From the NCBI GenBank assembly GCA_022376515.1, contig WTXI01000002.1:620001-684000 (forward strand): 64,000 bases of DNA, written 5' to 3'. This stretch comes from Lactifluus volemus (taxonomy: Eukaryota; Basidiomycota; Agaricomycetes; Russulales; Russulaceae). The notes below the pieces were generated by a model, which saw nothing but the letters and a program-made list of their open reading frames with translations, ran no database searches and was not told where the DNA came from. A program made the translations under genes and the position numbers. Positions 33,112 to 45,343 of this stretch are shown here, in pieces (position 1 is the first letter of the stretch; each line of letters opens with the position of its first letter).

Positions 33112-34695
33112 CTAAATCCACGTCTCAGATTGGATGCGATCGACAGTTACGGGGTGACCGGAGTGTTTGCGCGCTGTGATGAATGACTCTATGCCTTCGT
33201 TCGTAGCTTTGTCTTGGATAAGCCCATCAATGGTAAGGCCCTCTAGTGAGGGGAGTACGTTAGGGGCAGAATTCCCACTGGCGATGGGTCTTTGTAACGC
33301 GGCTGCGAAGAATGGCTCCATCTCGGCGGATATTGTCAACCTCCGCACAGAGGGAAATGACTGAAAAAGGTCAAGCCATAGCGTGGGATCAATGTCGTCT
33401 GGCCGAATTCTTGGCGGATCTTCTTTCTTCCACTTATATCGGAGGTTGAGGTTGACTCGGAGCTCCTCCACGCCAGAGCTGAGGAGTACAATCTGGCTGC
33501 ATATCTGCGCTGCGGAAAAGACTTGCCAATCTAATCCTTGGCATTTGATGCCCCACCTTGAAATAGGGTTGACATGAGACCAATCTGGGTAAAAGAAAAT
33601 ATCGACGTGGCCGGTCGGATTGAACTCCAAAGATGGTCTGGATTGCCTGACCCACTCTAAATGACTAAGAAACCGAATGGTTTGCGGAATGTCAATACAA
33701 GCTGACTGAAGAAGCTTATCTCGAAAAAACTCGAGTCGAGGAGCATCAGTTCGGCCAGCGAGGACTTCCAGGTACTCGCTAACACCTCGGAAGTCAAACC
33801 GAGTGAGAGCGGGGAGGACAGAACGAGTCTGCGGAGGCAGAGGTCGGTTTCTTCGTTTGGGATGAGGAGTTGGTGATTGGAATCTAATGGTAAGGGTTTC
33901 GAGCTTTGTCAATGTGGATAGACATGTAGCCATTGCCTCGGGTGGAATGTACCAAATATTCGGTGTGAGATGAAGATGAAGAATTGTGAGGTCAGTTGCA
34001 GACAAGAGCAGCCTTGGAAAAGACGGAAATGAGACCCCCGAGAAATGTAGATAGTTCAAACATGGAGCAGTTACGTTCAAGAATGTACCGGGAAGATGCA
34101 ACCCTCTATCAATCGATACCACGAAAGAAAGGTGTGTCAATGCCGGAAATGGCTCCTGCATCACCGCGAGAACTTGATCCCATAGAGAATCCGATGGAGA
34201 AGTGATATTGACCTCGGATACGCGATCGGATGCTCCAGTGCGGCAATCAGGTTGTCCAAGTTCTCCTCGGGCTCTTGGGGATACGTTGGGTAAAGTAGAT
34301 GCGGAGAGGAAATGCCGGCCACACATTCAGCAGTCTCCTCGCAGGCACTTTGGGTGTGCATAAAATTTGTAGATCGAGACCGAGTGGTGATCCAAAAACG
34401 ACAGATCTCCATCTTTGGCATATGTGCGCTAACTCGTGCCAATTCATGTACCATCTCTCCAGACTGAGACTTTCGATGGTGGAGATTCGACAGAAATGAA
34501 ATATTTTAGGAGGATATCATCGGGTAGCGATCCGATTGTCACTCGTTGGCACTCCAGGCCTGGGTTATACAAGTCAGTGATCACTGACCCACCAGTACTG
34601 CTCTTGGTATTGCTTACCTGGTCCTGTTGGATAGTAGATTCCTTCCGGAGCCGTCGTGCGATGCGAGAATCTATGAAAAGGAGATGTATTGACAT
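33112..34695 (-). pseudogene. F-box gene copy F4, multiple frameshifts
   Basis: Exon 1 starts at MSIHLLFIDSRIARRL (34695). The F-box loses a base in the ctagaaatattt stretch (34503-34510, VTIGSLPDDILLKYF...). A second disruption is at about 34270-34290 and another base is lost at gatcggatgctcc (about 34228). Downstream about 370 codons are open to 33112. It is more decayed than its neighbours. Confidence 0.8.
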
Positions 34696-34864
34696 CACAG
34701 GGGCCACAGGGAATGACTGGCAGACAATACTATTGCTCGGTTGGGAGGGATGGGAGAGATGTAGACAACACAGCGGATGAAGAGTAGTTCAAAAAAACAC
34801 AGCCACCGGAAGCGCCTAATTACGGCAATCATTCCCAGAGGTTTGCACAAACAAAATACACACC

Positions 34865-35055
34865 GCGTCACCAACTGGTACTTCTTCCTCAAGATATTCT
34901 AACGGATCTCCGTGCTATCATCCCCTCTCAAAACACCAGACATGAATTGAGCTTCTACGCGTATTTAAACCTGGTCCCTAATCCCAAAAACTCGTTCCCG
35001 TGTTCAATAACTACTAGTAGAGAGTTGAAAAATAAGAAGAGCTATCCACCGTGAC
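34865..35055. pseudogene. BET3 exon 4 scrap joined to P450 exon 12 scrap
   Basis: 34865-34975 matches BET3 exon 4 (minus orientation). From 34988, aactcgttcccgtgttcaat matches P450 exon 12 (plus orientation). The exon 3 part seen in other units is deleted. Confidence 0.7.
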
Positions 35056-35830
35056 TTCGCCCTCTTCACAAAAGTGTATGGTATGTATTATTTTTGTACG
35101 TGCTACACGACATCACTCCTTAATCGTCAATCCCAGGAACCGCATGTAGCCGCGGGAAGTGCCGAAATCCCTGTGGTTTGACACCCTGATGACGGCAAGA
35201 TCGAAATGCTACCCCAATGTCTGTGATATTCGTCTTCTGTTAGAGAATGTCCTTAGTATTTTTACTTAGGGAAGGGGTAGATGTGAGTATGCCGCTATCG
35301 GGCGTGTGAAAGTCAATATATTGGTATAGGGAGATGGTGGTAGCCGAGCAAGGATGACAACAGAAAGCACTTATCAGATGCAAATGTGATGCAACTGACT
35401 ATAGGTCAAGGGATAGCAAAGGGACCAGAAGTGAGGTAATCAAACAAAGGAAGAAGGGCATGTAGCTAACATGACAATGTAGTCATACAAAGGGGGGGGC
35501 GGGGTCAGGATGTAGAACCCAAAGGAGGGGTATATGGGAAGTGCTAAGGTGGAACGCTACGCGAGGTGTGGGAAGCAGATGAGAGAAGGAGTTGGTAGAA
35601 TTTAGGACGAAAGGAAGAACAGAGGAGACACGAGACACGATCGTCATTAACGAAACCGAGACACATGATAACATTAGAGACGGGGCAAAGGGCACAGCTT
35701 GGCGCCATTCCAGCCGTCCAGGGATCGATGTCAGAGCACCGGGTAACCGTATTAGGACAGATAGTGGAACGACAAAAGGGAACGGGTGGAAGGAAGTAAA
35801 TGCGAGTGGCAACTGCAAACTTGCCGCATT
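35056..35830. repeat. Tandem-unit spacer up to the element 2 insertion
   Basis: Duplicon spacer ending in the F-box 3' flank. It is cut at 35830 by the transposon and resumes at 39019. Confidence 0.7.
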
Positions 35831-38800
35831 CATCACGAAAACCCCCAGCTGCTAATTGGAGCTAATTAGAGCTAATTATGAATAATTAACGGGTAAGCGC
35901 CCATTATCAATTTTATTTATCCCCCCGATAATTTTATCGCTAATTACTATTAATCGGACTAACTTAGCTAATTTGACTCGCTTCTAAAACTTAGAGATAA
36001 ATAGCACTAATTTACCCTACTCTTGTTGCCTAATATTTAGCACTAATTCATGCTAAAGTGTTGTCACGCTGGTGTCATACTGGTTTCAAATTATTACCAA
36101 TGATTTGCTAAATTATTGAAAACAAGTGACTAAAAGAGCTATGTATTATGTATTATGTAAGTATACTGTGTGAAACCGAAACCGACAAAAAGTGTGTGCA
36201 AACATCCTGGACCGCAAAGGCAACGCGCTTGGGATGTACATTAAGTAGGTACAGGCCATACAGCCTATCACTCACTGTCAGCAAAGTCGGACTGCTATCG
36301 GACCATGTCAGACAGTGGGAAATCGATCCAACATTCCTGGCACGCTCATACATTCCCACATTACTCTGGCCAATGACATGTTTATCTCCCTCCCCATCCT
36401 CGTCATGCACTTCCAGGTTGGGAGAAAGCATGCACGCGAGGAGGTGGTGGACATCTGGTCATGTGGCTGTGGACCGGTGGTTGATTTCGGGATCAGCGGA
36501 ACAGTCTACAGCTGACACAAACTCACAAAGATGGTGATGTGAAGGTCAAGCAATGAGCCCGCTGCCATTTCCACAATGTCCAGAAGCATGAACATGAACC
36601 ACTGGATGTAACCTTAAAATGCAATACTATTGAGTACTGTATATGAAAAGGAGGAAGAGAAATAACTCACTGATGGAGCGGACAATACATACTGTGTGCT
36701 CACAACGTGCACACTGGTGGCAGGTGTTAGTTGGAAGGTGCAGAGAGGTGTGTGAATATTAAGAGACCCACCAGCCAGGGTTGGCATACTAGGTAGCGCA
36801 AGCAGTTCCTGTCAAGAGGGGGATGTAAGTTGCATTTATAATATAAAAATGAGATGTGATGACCATGATATGCGGTATTACGCACTATCCACGGCAGCTG
36901 AAAATGCAATGCCCTTTGCTACAGCGGAGGACACAACTGCGACCTACACGATGGTGTTAGTTATGAGTTCCAGGTACCTCTGATGCACGAACCATGAAGG
37001 GGTATGATGAGGAGATGGGCAAAGCGAAGGCGGTGGCAGTGGGGAAGAAGGAAGGAAGTCAACTTGTGAAGTTCAACGTTCAACTTTGGATCACGTTTGG
37101 TCACGTTCTGAATTAGGGCAGGTCAAATAAGACTACTCACGGATTCTTGCAGATACTCGCAGATACTTACTCTCGCTCTCACTCATTTTCAGAGTTCTAG
37201 CTTCCGTATACACCTTCGATGGGACATGTCCACTGCTTCATTTATTATCCTAGCCCCTGTGAGCTGCCCTCAGCAAGGATGCACACCACTGTAGCTTCAA
37301 CATCGTCGCGGTCACACACGACTCTTTTTTAGCTATTGCTACCACAGGGCTCGGTGCATGTGGTCTGCGCGTCCTGCACCCATTCGAACACATGCCATCA
37401 AGTACAGAGTACAGTCACCTCGCCTGCCCCCCCCTCAAGTCTCTAGTCGGTTTCGCCCGCGCGCGTCATCTCGCTGACTCAATCACCACACGTCCCCTCC
37501 CGCCAAACCATCGCGAGCCGCACACCATCAGCTACCAACGACACTCCATCAAGTCCGATATCATCGACGAATGGGGCGCCCGCTGGCGGGACAGTGACCG
37601 CACCTTCCAGGCCTACATCGCCCTCCCTTTGCCCTGGCGAACCCCCTCCCGTTATCATGGGTGCGAAGGGCTGCAAGCGCGCCATCTTCTCGACGCTCAT
37701 AAGATCCATCACCGGACATGCCTTTGTCGGCGTGTACTCAGCATGCTTCCACCCCGACCAACCCGTGAGCTGCCCCTGCGGCGCCGCCCTCCAGACCATC
37801 AAACACGTCGTATCAACCTGCCCACTCTTCGCCCAAGCACGTCGCGAGATCCTCCTGCCAGTCGATTGCAACTTATCTCTCCCCATCCTCCTGGGCACAT
37901 CCCAGGGTGGTGAAGCCGTCCCGTTTCCTCAAAGCCACACGGGTCTGCATGGTCCCAAGGCAAAACTGGGACCCAGGATAGTCATCACGTACAAGACATT
38001 GACTCGCCGTTCCGCCCCCAGCCTATGCAAGCCGGTCCTCTCCCATACAATCCGTACTCTCTCCATACAGCACCGCTGGGCGTCAGCACCTTCACCGAAT
38101 CGAGTTTCTCCACCGTTGCGAATGGATGCGTCGCGTTGTCGTTTGGGTAGATGGTATATCTCATGGCACGGTGAGTGTTGCTCGTTTCTCCTGTCCGTTA
38201 AGATTGCCGCCTGCGACTCAGGACGTCCATGACAAATCAACGAACAAAAGACAAATTCCGCTATCATCCAAGTTCAACCTTACTTCTGGATCTCTCAATT
38301 ATACCTCACTGCGCGACCCAACAGATGCACCCACGCTTTACTACAGTTCTAGTCCGTCCATTGCTGCCCGTTCTGATTGTACCAGCCTGTAAATAGCGTT
38401 ATTCCCCTCCTCCCTCTTCCCCATAATAGCCACGCTTCCGTCCAGTGTTCTGCTACTTACCCACACTCCTCCCATTGAGATGATCGAAGCGCGTGAGGCT
38501 CAATCCAAGGGAATTGTCGAGAACATAGAGCAGGAGTGGATGACTGTCGATGAGCGTGCAGATCATCGTGAGGCTGCTCTGTGTGAGCAGTCAAGTGAGA
38601 AACCTCGTTGTCAACGCAAAGGTGATTGACTATGCTGAGACCGTGCACAGAGATGACTGGTGTGGGTGCTTGATGCCGCCACTGCTGAGATGTGAGGTGC
38701 TTACACCAGTTTAGCCTTGAGATAGCAGATTTGGTATACCAATAGCATTCACTTAGCTGAACTTTAGCTGAGAAATGAATGGCTTATTGATAAAGACATT

Positions 38801-39018
38801 TACAGAACACTAACTTAGAGACAATTATGCAAAAGAATGGTGAAACCGGAGATAATTTGACAAAGTAATAGTGCTCGCTAGCTGCATTTAGCCGAGGGAA
38901 CATCTAGCGAGCATGTGGCGTTTTATTGGGTGTTAACATGTCTTAGGCGATCACTAGGATCGCATACTTCAATTATTGCTATGCTATTCAAGATTAGCAG
39001 CCGGGGGTTTTCGTGATG
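35831..39018. mobile_element. 3.19-kb DNA transposon with CATCACGAAAACCCCC termini (element 2)
   Basis: Left end CATCACGAAAACCCCC and then aGCTGCTAAT is the inverted copy of the right end ATTAGCAGCcGGGGGTTTTCGTGATG: 26 bp with one mismatch. TT flanks both ends (35829-35830 and 39019-39020). The flanks join into the F-box 3' region seen in other units (ccgcgttgccctt). AT-rich subterminal DNA has repeated gctaatta and ttagctga words. No transposase was recognised; the interior carries LINE debris. Like element 1 it ends in CATCA with a 2-bp duplication. Confidence 0.85.
37390..38230 (+). pseudogene. LINE ORF2 C-terminal relic inside element 2
   Basis: One frame gives ADSITTRPLPPNHREPHTIS... 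and IIDEWGARWRDSDRTFQAYI. About 37630 the match moves to a second frame with SITGHAFVGVYSACFHPDQP, then SCPCGA and IKHVVSTCPLFAQARRE. The GHAFVGxY...CPCG...T..HV...CP pattern is the C-terminal zinc-knuckle region of fungal non-LTR retrotransposons. No reverse transcriptase core remains. The frameshift shows it is dead. Confidence 0.7.
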
Positions 39019-39024
39019 TTGCCC

Positions 39025-40531
39025 TTACTCAATCCACCTCCCAGATTGGGTGCGATGGACAGTTACAGGATGGCCGGAGTGTTGGCGCGCTGTGATGAAT
39101 GCCTCTATACCTTCCTTCGTAGCTTTGTCTGCGGTAAGCGAATCGATGGAAAGGCTCTCTAGTGAGGGGAATACGTCGAGGGTAGATTCTCCTGTCTGCT
39201 TTTGTAACGCGGCTGCGATGAACGGCTCCATCTCGGCAGACATTCTCAACCTCCGCACATAGGGGAATGACTGAAAAAGATCAAGCCATAGGGTGTGATC
39301 AATGTCGGCTGGCGGAACGTCTTTGCTGGACAGATAGTAGCGCTTGATGTCGAGCCCCTCCACGCCGGAGCTGAGGGGTCTAAGCCCACTGCATATCTGC
39401 GCTGCGGAAATGACTTGCCGAATAAATCCTTGGCATATAACAGTCCATCTTGAAACAGGCCCTCTCTGATACCAATTTGGGTAAAAGGAAATACTGACGA
39501 AGCCAGTCGGAAAGAACTCCAAGGATGGTCTGGATTGCCTGACCGACTCTATATGACTAAGAAATCGAATGGTTTGTGGAATATCAGTTACAAGCTGGTT
39601 GAAGAGGCTTATCCAAAAAACTTCGAGTAGAGGGGCATCAATTTGGCCAGCGAAGGCTTCCAGGTACTCGCTAACACCTTGGAAGTCAAACGAAGTGAGA
39701 GCGGGGAGGATAGAACGGGTCGGCGGAGGCATACACCGGCCTTTTTGTTTTGGATGAGATTGGAATCTAATGGCAAGGGTTTCGAGCCTTGTCAGTGTGG
39801 ATAGACATGTAGCCATTGCCTCGGGTGGAATGTACCCAATATTCGATATGAATTCAAGATGAAGAGTGGTGAGGTTAGTTGCAGACAAGAGAAGTCTTGG
39901 AAAAGATGGAGATGAGACCCCCCATAAATGTAGGTATTTCAAATTTGCGGCCGATCCGTCCAAGAATGTACCAGGAAGGTGCAATACACAATCAATTGAC
40001 GCCCTGAAAGAAAGACGTGTCAATGCAGGAAATGGCTTCTGCATCACCGCGAGAACTTGATCCCATAGAGATTCCGGTGGAGAAGTGAAATCGACCTCGC
40101 ATACGCGATCGGGGTGCTCCAGTGCGGCAATCAGGTTGTCCAAGTTCTCCTCGGGTTTGAGAAATATGGGGTCAAAGTAGATGTGGAGAGGAAATGCTGG
40201 CCACACGCCCAGCAGTCTCCTCGCAGGCACTTTGGTCGTGCATAAGATTTGCAGATCGAGACCGAGTGGTGATCCAAAAACGACGATTCTCCATCTTTGG
40301 CATACGTGCACCAACTTGTGCCAATTCATGTACCATTTCCGTGGAACGGTAGACTCGGAGATTCGACAGAAATGAAATATTTCTAGGAGGACATCATCGG
40401 GTAGAGATCCGATTGTCACTGGCCATACAAGTCAGAGATCGCTGATCCATATGATGCCAGTCCTACCTACTACCTGGTCCCTGTTGAATAATAGAACTCC
40501 TTTCGTGTGATACCATCTTCAATCTCCCCAT
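39025..40531 (-). CDS. F-box domain protein, copy F5 (two exons)
   Basis: Exon 1 is 40531-40474 (MGRLKMVSHERSSIIQQGP) and exon 2 is 40418-39025, over a 55-nt GT-AG intron, 483 residues in frame. The F-box is VTIGSLPDDVLLEIFHFCRI with KLVHVCQRWRIVVFGSPLGL; the Leu-rich body matches the other copies. A small deletion removed the ancestral acceptor neighbourhood, and tatggccag now serves as acceptor. The start has moved to a different reading frame of the old exon 1. The stop lies 6 bp inside the right edge of element 2's insertion flank, so its 3' flank was displaced. Confidence 0.75.
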
Positions 40532-40649
40532 TTATTGACATCACAGGGATGTGAGGATGGAGGGAAGTGAGTGATTGGCCCTTCGAAAGATGTAGACACA
40601 CAGCGGGTTGGCTGTGCCAGTGGAGAGGATGAGGAATAGCCTGAGTTCC

Positions 40650-41190
40650 GCCACCGAAGCTAGTAAGGATATTTAAGTGCCGAACGAAAAAGGGGACGCA
40701 AGTCGAGCGGCGAGAGATAAGGGAGCACGAGATCAGGCCAAATATGGGGAAGGCACGCGAGAAAGTGAGAGAGGAAAAACAAAATGGGCACGATGATGCC
40801 CTTACAACTGCATCGTTCGAAGCTATTTATGCCTAGTGTCCATAGTAGCTAATTCCCTATCTACTGATCACATTATTGAGTCAATAAACGTCGAGACGAG
40901 ATCGAGGACAACCTTGGGAAGCGACCGGCCCGGGGCGCGCTCGATCCGACACTGAGGTCGCATCCTCGTAACACGCGAGGGGACACCTCGAAAACTACGT
41001 AGGACTAATTAAGAAAGATTCAAGTCAGTTCGAAACACGAAAACGGCTCGGGCAATCGCCCCCAACGGAGAGCGGCACGATCCTCACCGTGTCGCCTCGG
41101 GCTGCCTATGACGACGGCAGATCCCTCATCGGGCTCCTCTGGCCTCCCGCGGTCACGCCTCATCACTCTTCGGCGTCTCCCCAATTGGGG
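40650..41190. mobile_element. Possible solo-LTR or retroelement fragment X1
   Basis: Foreign to the tandem unit. It shares words with 41395-41715 (aaaaggggacg; atgcccttac against atgctcttac; ttatgcc against ttatatcc), as two diverged LTRs in the same orientation might. No coding region was seen and the ends are not defined. Confidence 0.3.
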
Positions 41191-41194
41191 CTAC

Positions 41195-41388
41195 ACTCCA
41201 ATTCCGCCAAGGGATTGTCGTCTATCGTGAGAATAAAGTACGGTTGTAGCATTTGCGTGGTTTTTCATGTCGCCGCTGGTTGTCCGGCATGGCAGGTGTG
41301 CTTAACCGCGGGGAAGGAAGTGGTACTTGTTGCGCGTGCGTGACGGTCCGAGCCGGCGTAAAATTCAAGAACGAGTTGAAACCGACCT
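41195..41388 (-). pseudogene. BET3 exon 3 fragment
   Basis: Matches BET3 exon 3 from its acceptor (gaaaccgaccta) to about NPLAE, minus orientation, with substitutions. It is isolated between the two presumed retroelement pieces. Confidence 0.75.
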
Positions 41389-41394
41389 ATTATA

Positions 41395-41715
41395 TATACT
41401 GAACGTACTTCAAGGAGCACGGGCGAGTTCGAAGGAAGGAGCGTAGAGTCGTTGCCTAGGAAGGAACCAAAAGGGGACGTGCGCGGGAACAATCGAGAAC
41501 GCCCTCGGGAGGATTCGGGGATAGAAGGGGACGAGGGGCTCGGAAGCGCGTGAATGTGGCGTAAATGAGGCATAGTCGCGTTGGGTCGAAATTATTCGAG
41601 AGACCGAGAAAGAGGAGTTGGAATCTTAGAGAGAGCGAAGAAAGAGTGATCCGAGTCAAAGAAGAGTGTATTGGATGCTCTTACAGGCCATTGAGCCTTG
41701 GCCTTATATCCAGTT
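41395..41715. mobile_element. Possible LTR fragment X2
   Basis: GA-rich sequence unrelated to the unit, partly similar to X1. Ends undefined. Confidence 0.25.
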
Positions 41716-41995
41716 CAGTGTACAGTGTTGAATAATCGATTCCTTCCGGAGATATGCGATCCCATTTTCGCCATTTATTGACATCACAAGGGTCCCAGGG
41801 GATGACTGGAAGACAATACTATTGCTCGGTTGGGAGGATAGAGGAGATGTAGACGCACACAACAGGTTGCTGTAACCAAGGCTGTAACAACAAATGGCCG
41901 GCCACACAGCCTAGTGCTTACGTCAACCCAACTGGTCAGAGAATTACACGTCAGGTTGATCGTCAGTTCTACATGGCCAATCTCACAGACTCAGG
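41716..41995 (-). pseudogene. F-box exon 1 and promoter scrap
   Basis: gttgaataatcgattccttccgg through tgacatcacaagggtcccagg matches exon 1 (MSINGENGIAYLRKESIIQ) and the upstream region of the F-box copies. No F-box body follows; the copy was truncated at the X2 junction. Confidence 0.7.
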
Positions 41996-42033
41996 CTCGG
42001 CTCAAGCTTTATAAATAAATGAAATACTGAAAT

Positions 42034-42240
42034 CTAGTCGTCACCAACCGGTACTTCTTCCTCAAGGCATTTTACAAGTTTGACACGGCTCTCCGTGCCT
42101 CTCAAAACATCAGACATGAATTGAGCTTCTTCTACGCATATTTTTACCTGGTCCCCAATCCCCCGAACTCGTTCCCGTGTTCAATCATTCCCAGAGATCA
42201 GAAGAGCTTATTCTTGCCTGCATATCGGAAACTTGAGGCA
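42034..42240. pseudogene. BET3 exon 4 scrap joined to P450 exon 12 scrap
   Basis: 42034-42165 matches BET3 exon 4 from its stop (minus). 42168-42240 matches P450 exon 12 (plus; cccgtgttcaatcattccca). Same junction class as at 32040 and 45838. Confidence 0.75.
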
Positions 42241-43813
42241 TCCACTTACCGCCCTCTTCGTAAAGGTGTATACCATGTATTTTTGTACGAGCTACACGAC
42301 AAGCACCTTGTAAATAGCACAAGCCTGAGATATAGCACCTGTCTGAGCTAACCTTGATGGTGGAGTCGTTGACTGCCGCCCGTAGGAAAGATGGCTATCG
42401 ATGGGGTGACCATTGCATGGGACATTATGACAATGGCTTCTACAGTACCTATCAAGTTTTTCCGCTGGTTCGGTGCGGCGAAAGGGCCAAGAGAGTAGAT
42501 GCTAATCCCGGGTTACTATATCCAACCCCTCCTTCAGCCAGCACCCCTCATTCGTCCACAGCAAATATCCCACTCATTTCTGCGTCGCATCCTCCCATAT
42601 TTGGAAAATGGGACCTAGTGCATCTATTGATGATATTTGTAACATTTTTGAGGTGGAAAAGGACGTGCTGAAAGTTGTCTCAAAGTGTTTGTCTGTCACG
42701 CTTGCCGAGTTGTGCCGGGTCGGAGATGATTCGGAGATGGTCAGTTTGTCAGCACGTGGCAACTGTATCTGAGTCTGTCCCAGTACCACCTCCTCTTGCA
42801 CCTCCTGGACCTCTGACTCAGATTAGGAACACCGCAGGGCCATCCCGGGTACGTGTTGAAGTCGAGAATCAGCATTCCAAGTCAGCCTTGCCTGGGCCAT
42901 TACTTCCATCTTACCCTGCTCACTTATATCATCCCTACTCCGAATCTAATCAGCCACATTTCTTTTAGTATTTTATGTGCATATTTACCACCATGGAGCC
43001 AACTATATACACTTAATAGTAGTTAATACCAATCATGCTAAGAAGTCAGACTCGGAGAAGCCAGCGCGGAGATGGTGCTGTGACACGGTTCCGAGTGATG
43101 CCGATGTGACACTTGTGTGACTGGACGAAGGAGGACTTCCCCAGGAGCGCATGTAGCTGCGGCAAGTGCCGGAATCACGTGGTTTGACACCGATGACGGA
43201 TGCAACCCCAAAGTTTGGGATATTCGTCATCTGTTAGAGAAATTCCTGAGTCGTTTTACTTGGGCAAGGGGTAGATGTGAGTATGCCGCTCTCAGGTGTG
43301 TGAAAGTCAATATATTGGAATTATAGGGAGACGGTGGTAGTAGCCTAGCAAAACTTGAAGCGACGGAAGGATGACAACAGAAAGCACTTATCAGATGTAA
43401 ATGTAATGCAACGGGTATGAAGACTACAGGTCAGAGGGAAAGAAAAGGGGATCAGAAGTGAGGTTATCATGTCATCGTAGTCGTACAAGGGAGGGCCGGG
43501 GTCAGGATGCAGAACCGAAAGGACAGGTACATGGGATGAGACAAGAGGAGAGAAAGAGATGGCAGAATTTAGGACACTGGCAAAAGGAAGAACATAAGGA
43601 GACGCGAGACACGTTTGTCATTAACGAAACCGAGACAAATGATAGCATTACGTAGAGACGGGGCAAAGGGCACAGCTTGGCGTCGTTCCAGCAGTCCAGG
43701 ATCGTTGTCAGAGTACCGAAGGTCACCGTATTAGTGGAACAACGAAAGGGAACGCGTGGAAGGAAGTAAATGGATGGTTTCAAGGGCAACTGCCAACCGC
43801 CGTGTTGCCCTTA
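42241..43813. repeat. Tandem-unit spacer with a ~600-bp insertion
   Basis: Duplicon spacer (42241-42515 and about 43140-43813) interrupted by unrelated sequence. The inserted part carries short coding-like text on the plus strand (IDDICNIFEVEKDVLKVVSK, then LAELCRVGDD) without a recognised family. Confidence 0.5.
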
Positions 43814-45343
43814 CTAAATCCACGCCCCAGATTGGGTGCGATGGACAGTTACGGGGTGACCGGAGTGTTGGCGCGCTGTGACGAATGACTCTATGCCTTC
43901 CTTCGTAGCTTTGTCTGGGGTAAGCGAATCGATGGAAAGGCTCTCTAGCGAGGGGAATACGTCGGGGGTAGAATTCCCATTGGCAGTGGATCTGTGTAAC
44001 GCGGCTGCGATGAACGGCTCCAACTCGGCGGATATTCTCAACTTCCGCACAGAGGGGAATGACCTAAAAAGCTCAAGCCATGGCGTGGGATCGATATCTT
44101 CTGGCTGAATTCCTAGCGGAACGTCTTTGTTCCAAAATTTGTGGAGCTTGATGTCGAGCCCCTCCACGCCGGAGCCGAGGGGTCTAAGCTGGCTGCATAT
44201 CTGTGCTGCAGAAATGACTTGCCGAACAAATCCATGGCACATGATAGTCCATCTTGAAATAGGCCCTATAGTATACGAATTTGGGTAAAATAAAATACCG
44301 ACGAAGTCAGTCGGAAAGAACTCCAAGGATGGTCTGGATTGCCTGACCGACTCTAGATGACTAAGAAACCGAATGGTTTCCGGAATATCACTTACAAGCT
44401 GGTTGAAGACTCTTATCAAAAACGATTCGAGTCGAGGGGCATCAATTTGGCCAGCGAGGACTTCCAGGTATTCGCTAACACCTTGGAAGTCAAACGAAGT
44501 GAGAGCGGGGAGGACATAACGGGTCGGCGGAGGCAGAGGTCGGTGTTCGGGATGAGAAGTCGGTGATTGGAATATAATGGTAAGTGTTTCGAGCCTTGTC
44601 AATGTGGGTAGACATGTCGCCATTGTCTCGGGTGGAACGTACCCAATATTCAATATGAATTCAAGATGAAGAGTTGTGAGGTTAGTTGCAGACAAGAGCA
44701 GTCTTAGAAAAGATGGAAATGGGGCCCCCCAAAACTGTAGATGTTCGAAACTTGGGGCGGATCCGTCCAAGAATGTACCGGGAAAGTGCAACCTTATATC
44801 GCTTGACGTCCTGAAAGAAAGGCGTGTCATTGCCGGAAATGGCCCTTGCATCACCGCTAGAACTTGATCCAATAGAGAATCGGGTGAAGTGATATCGACC
44901 TCGGATACGCGATCGGGGTGCTCCAGTGCGGCAATCAGGTTGTCCAAGTTCTCCTCGGGTTTGAGAAATATTGAGTTAAAGTAGATGTAGAGAGGAAATG
45001 CTGGCCACACGTTCAGCAGTCTCCTCACAGGCGTTTTGGTTGTGCATGAAATGTGTAGATCGAGACGGTGTGGTGATCCAAAAATGACGACTCTCCATCT
45101 TTGGCATACGTGCACTAACTTGTGCCAATTCTTGTACCAAACCTGTGAGCTGCCAGTGACTTTGTTGATGGTGGAGATTCGATAGAAATGAAATATTTCT
45201 AGGAGGACATCATCGGGTAGCGATCCGATTGTCACTGGCCATACAAGTCAGAGATCGCTGATCCACATGATGCCAGTCCTACTACCTGGTCCTTGTTGAA
45301 CAATCGAACTCCTTTCGTGCGATGCCATTTTCAATCTTTCCAT
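43814..45343 (-). CDS. F-box domain protein, copy F6 (two exons)
   Basis: Exon 1 is 45343-45286 (MERLKMASHERSSIVQQGP) and exon 2 is 45234-43814, over a 51-nt intron, 492 residues. It has the same derived exon 1 frame and shifted acceptor (tatggccag) as F5, so the two are closest relatives. F-box: VTIGSLPDDVLLEIFHFYRI with KLVHVCQRWRVVIFGSPHRL. The Leu-rich body and C-terminus (EGIESFVTARQHSGHPVTVH) are intact. Presumed SCF substrate adaptor; target unknown. Confidence 0.78.

Noticed and set aside
36153..36537. Protein gene in the left half of element 2
   Set aside because: Frames on both strands are open for 90-130 codons but without recognised family, splice sites or codon signal that would favour one.
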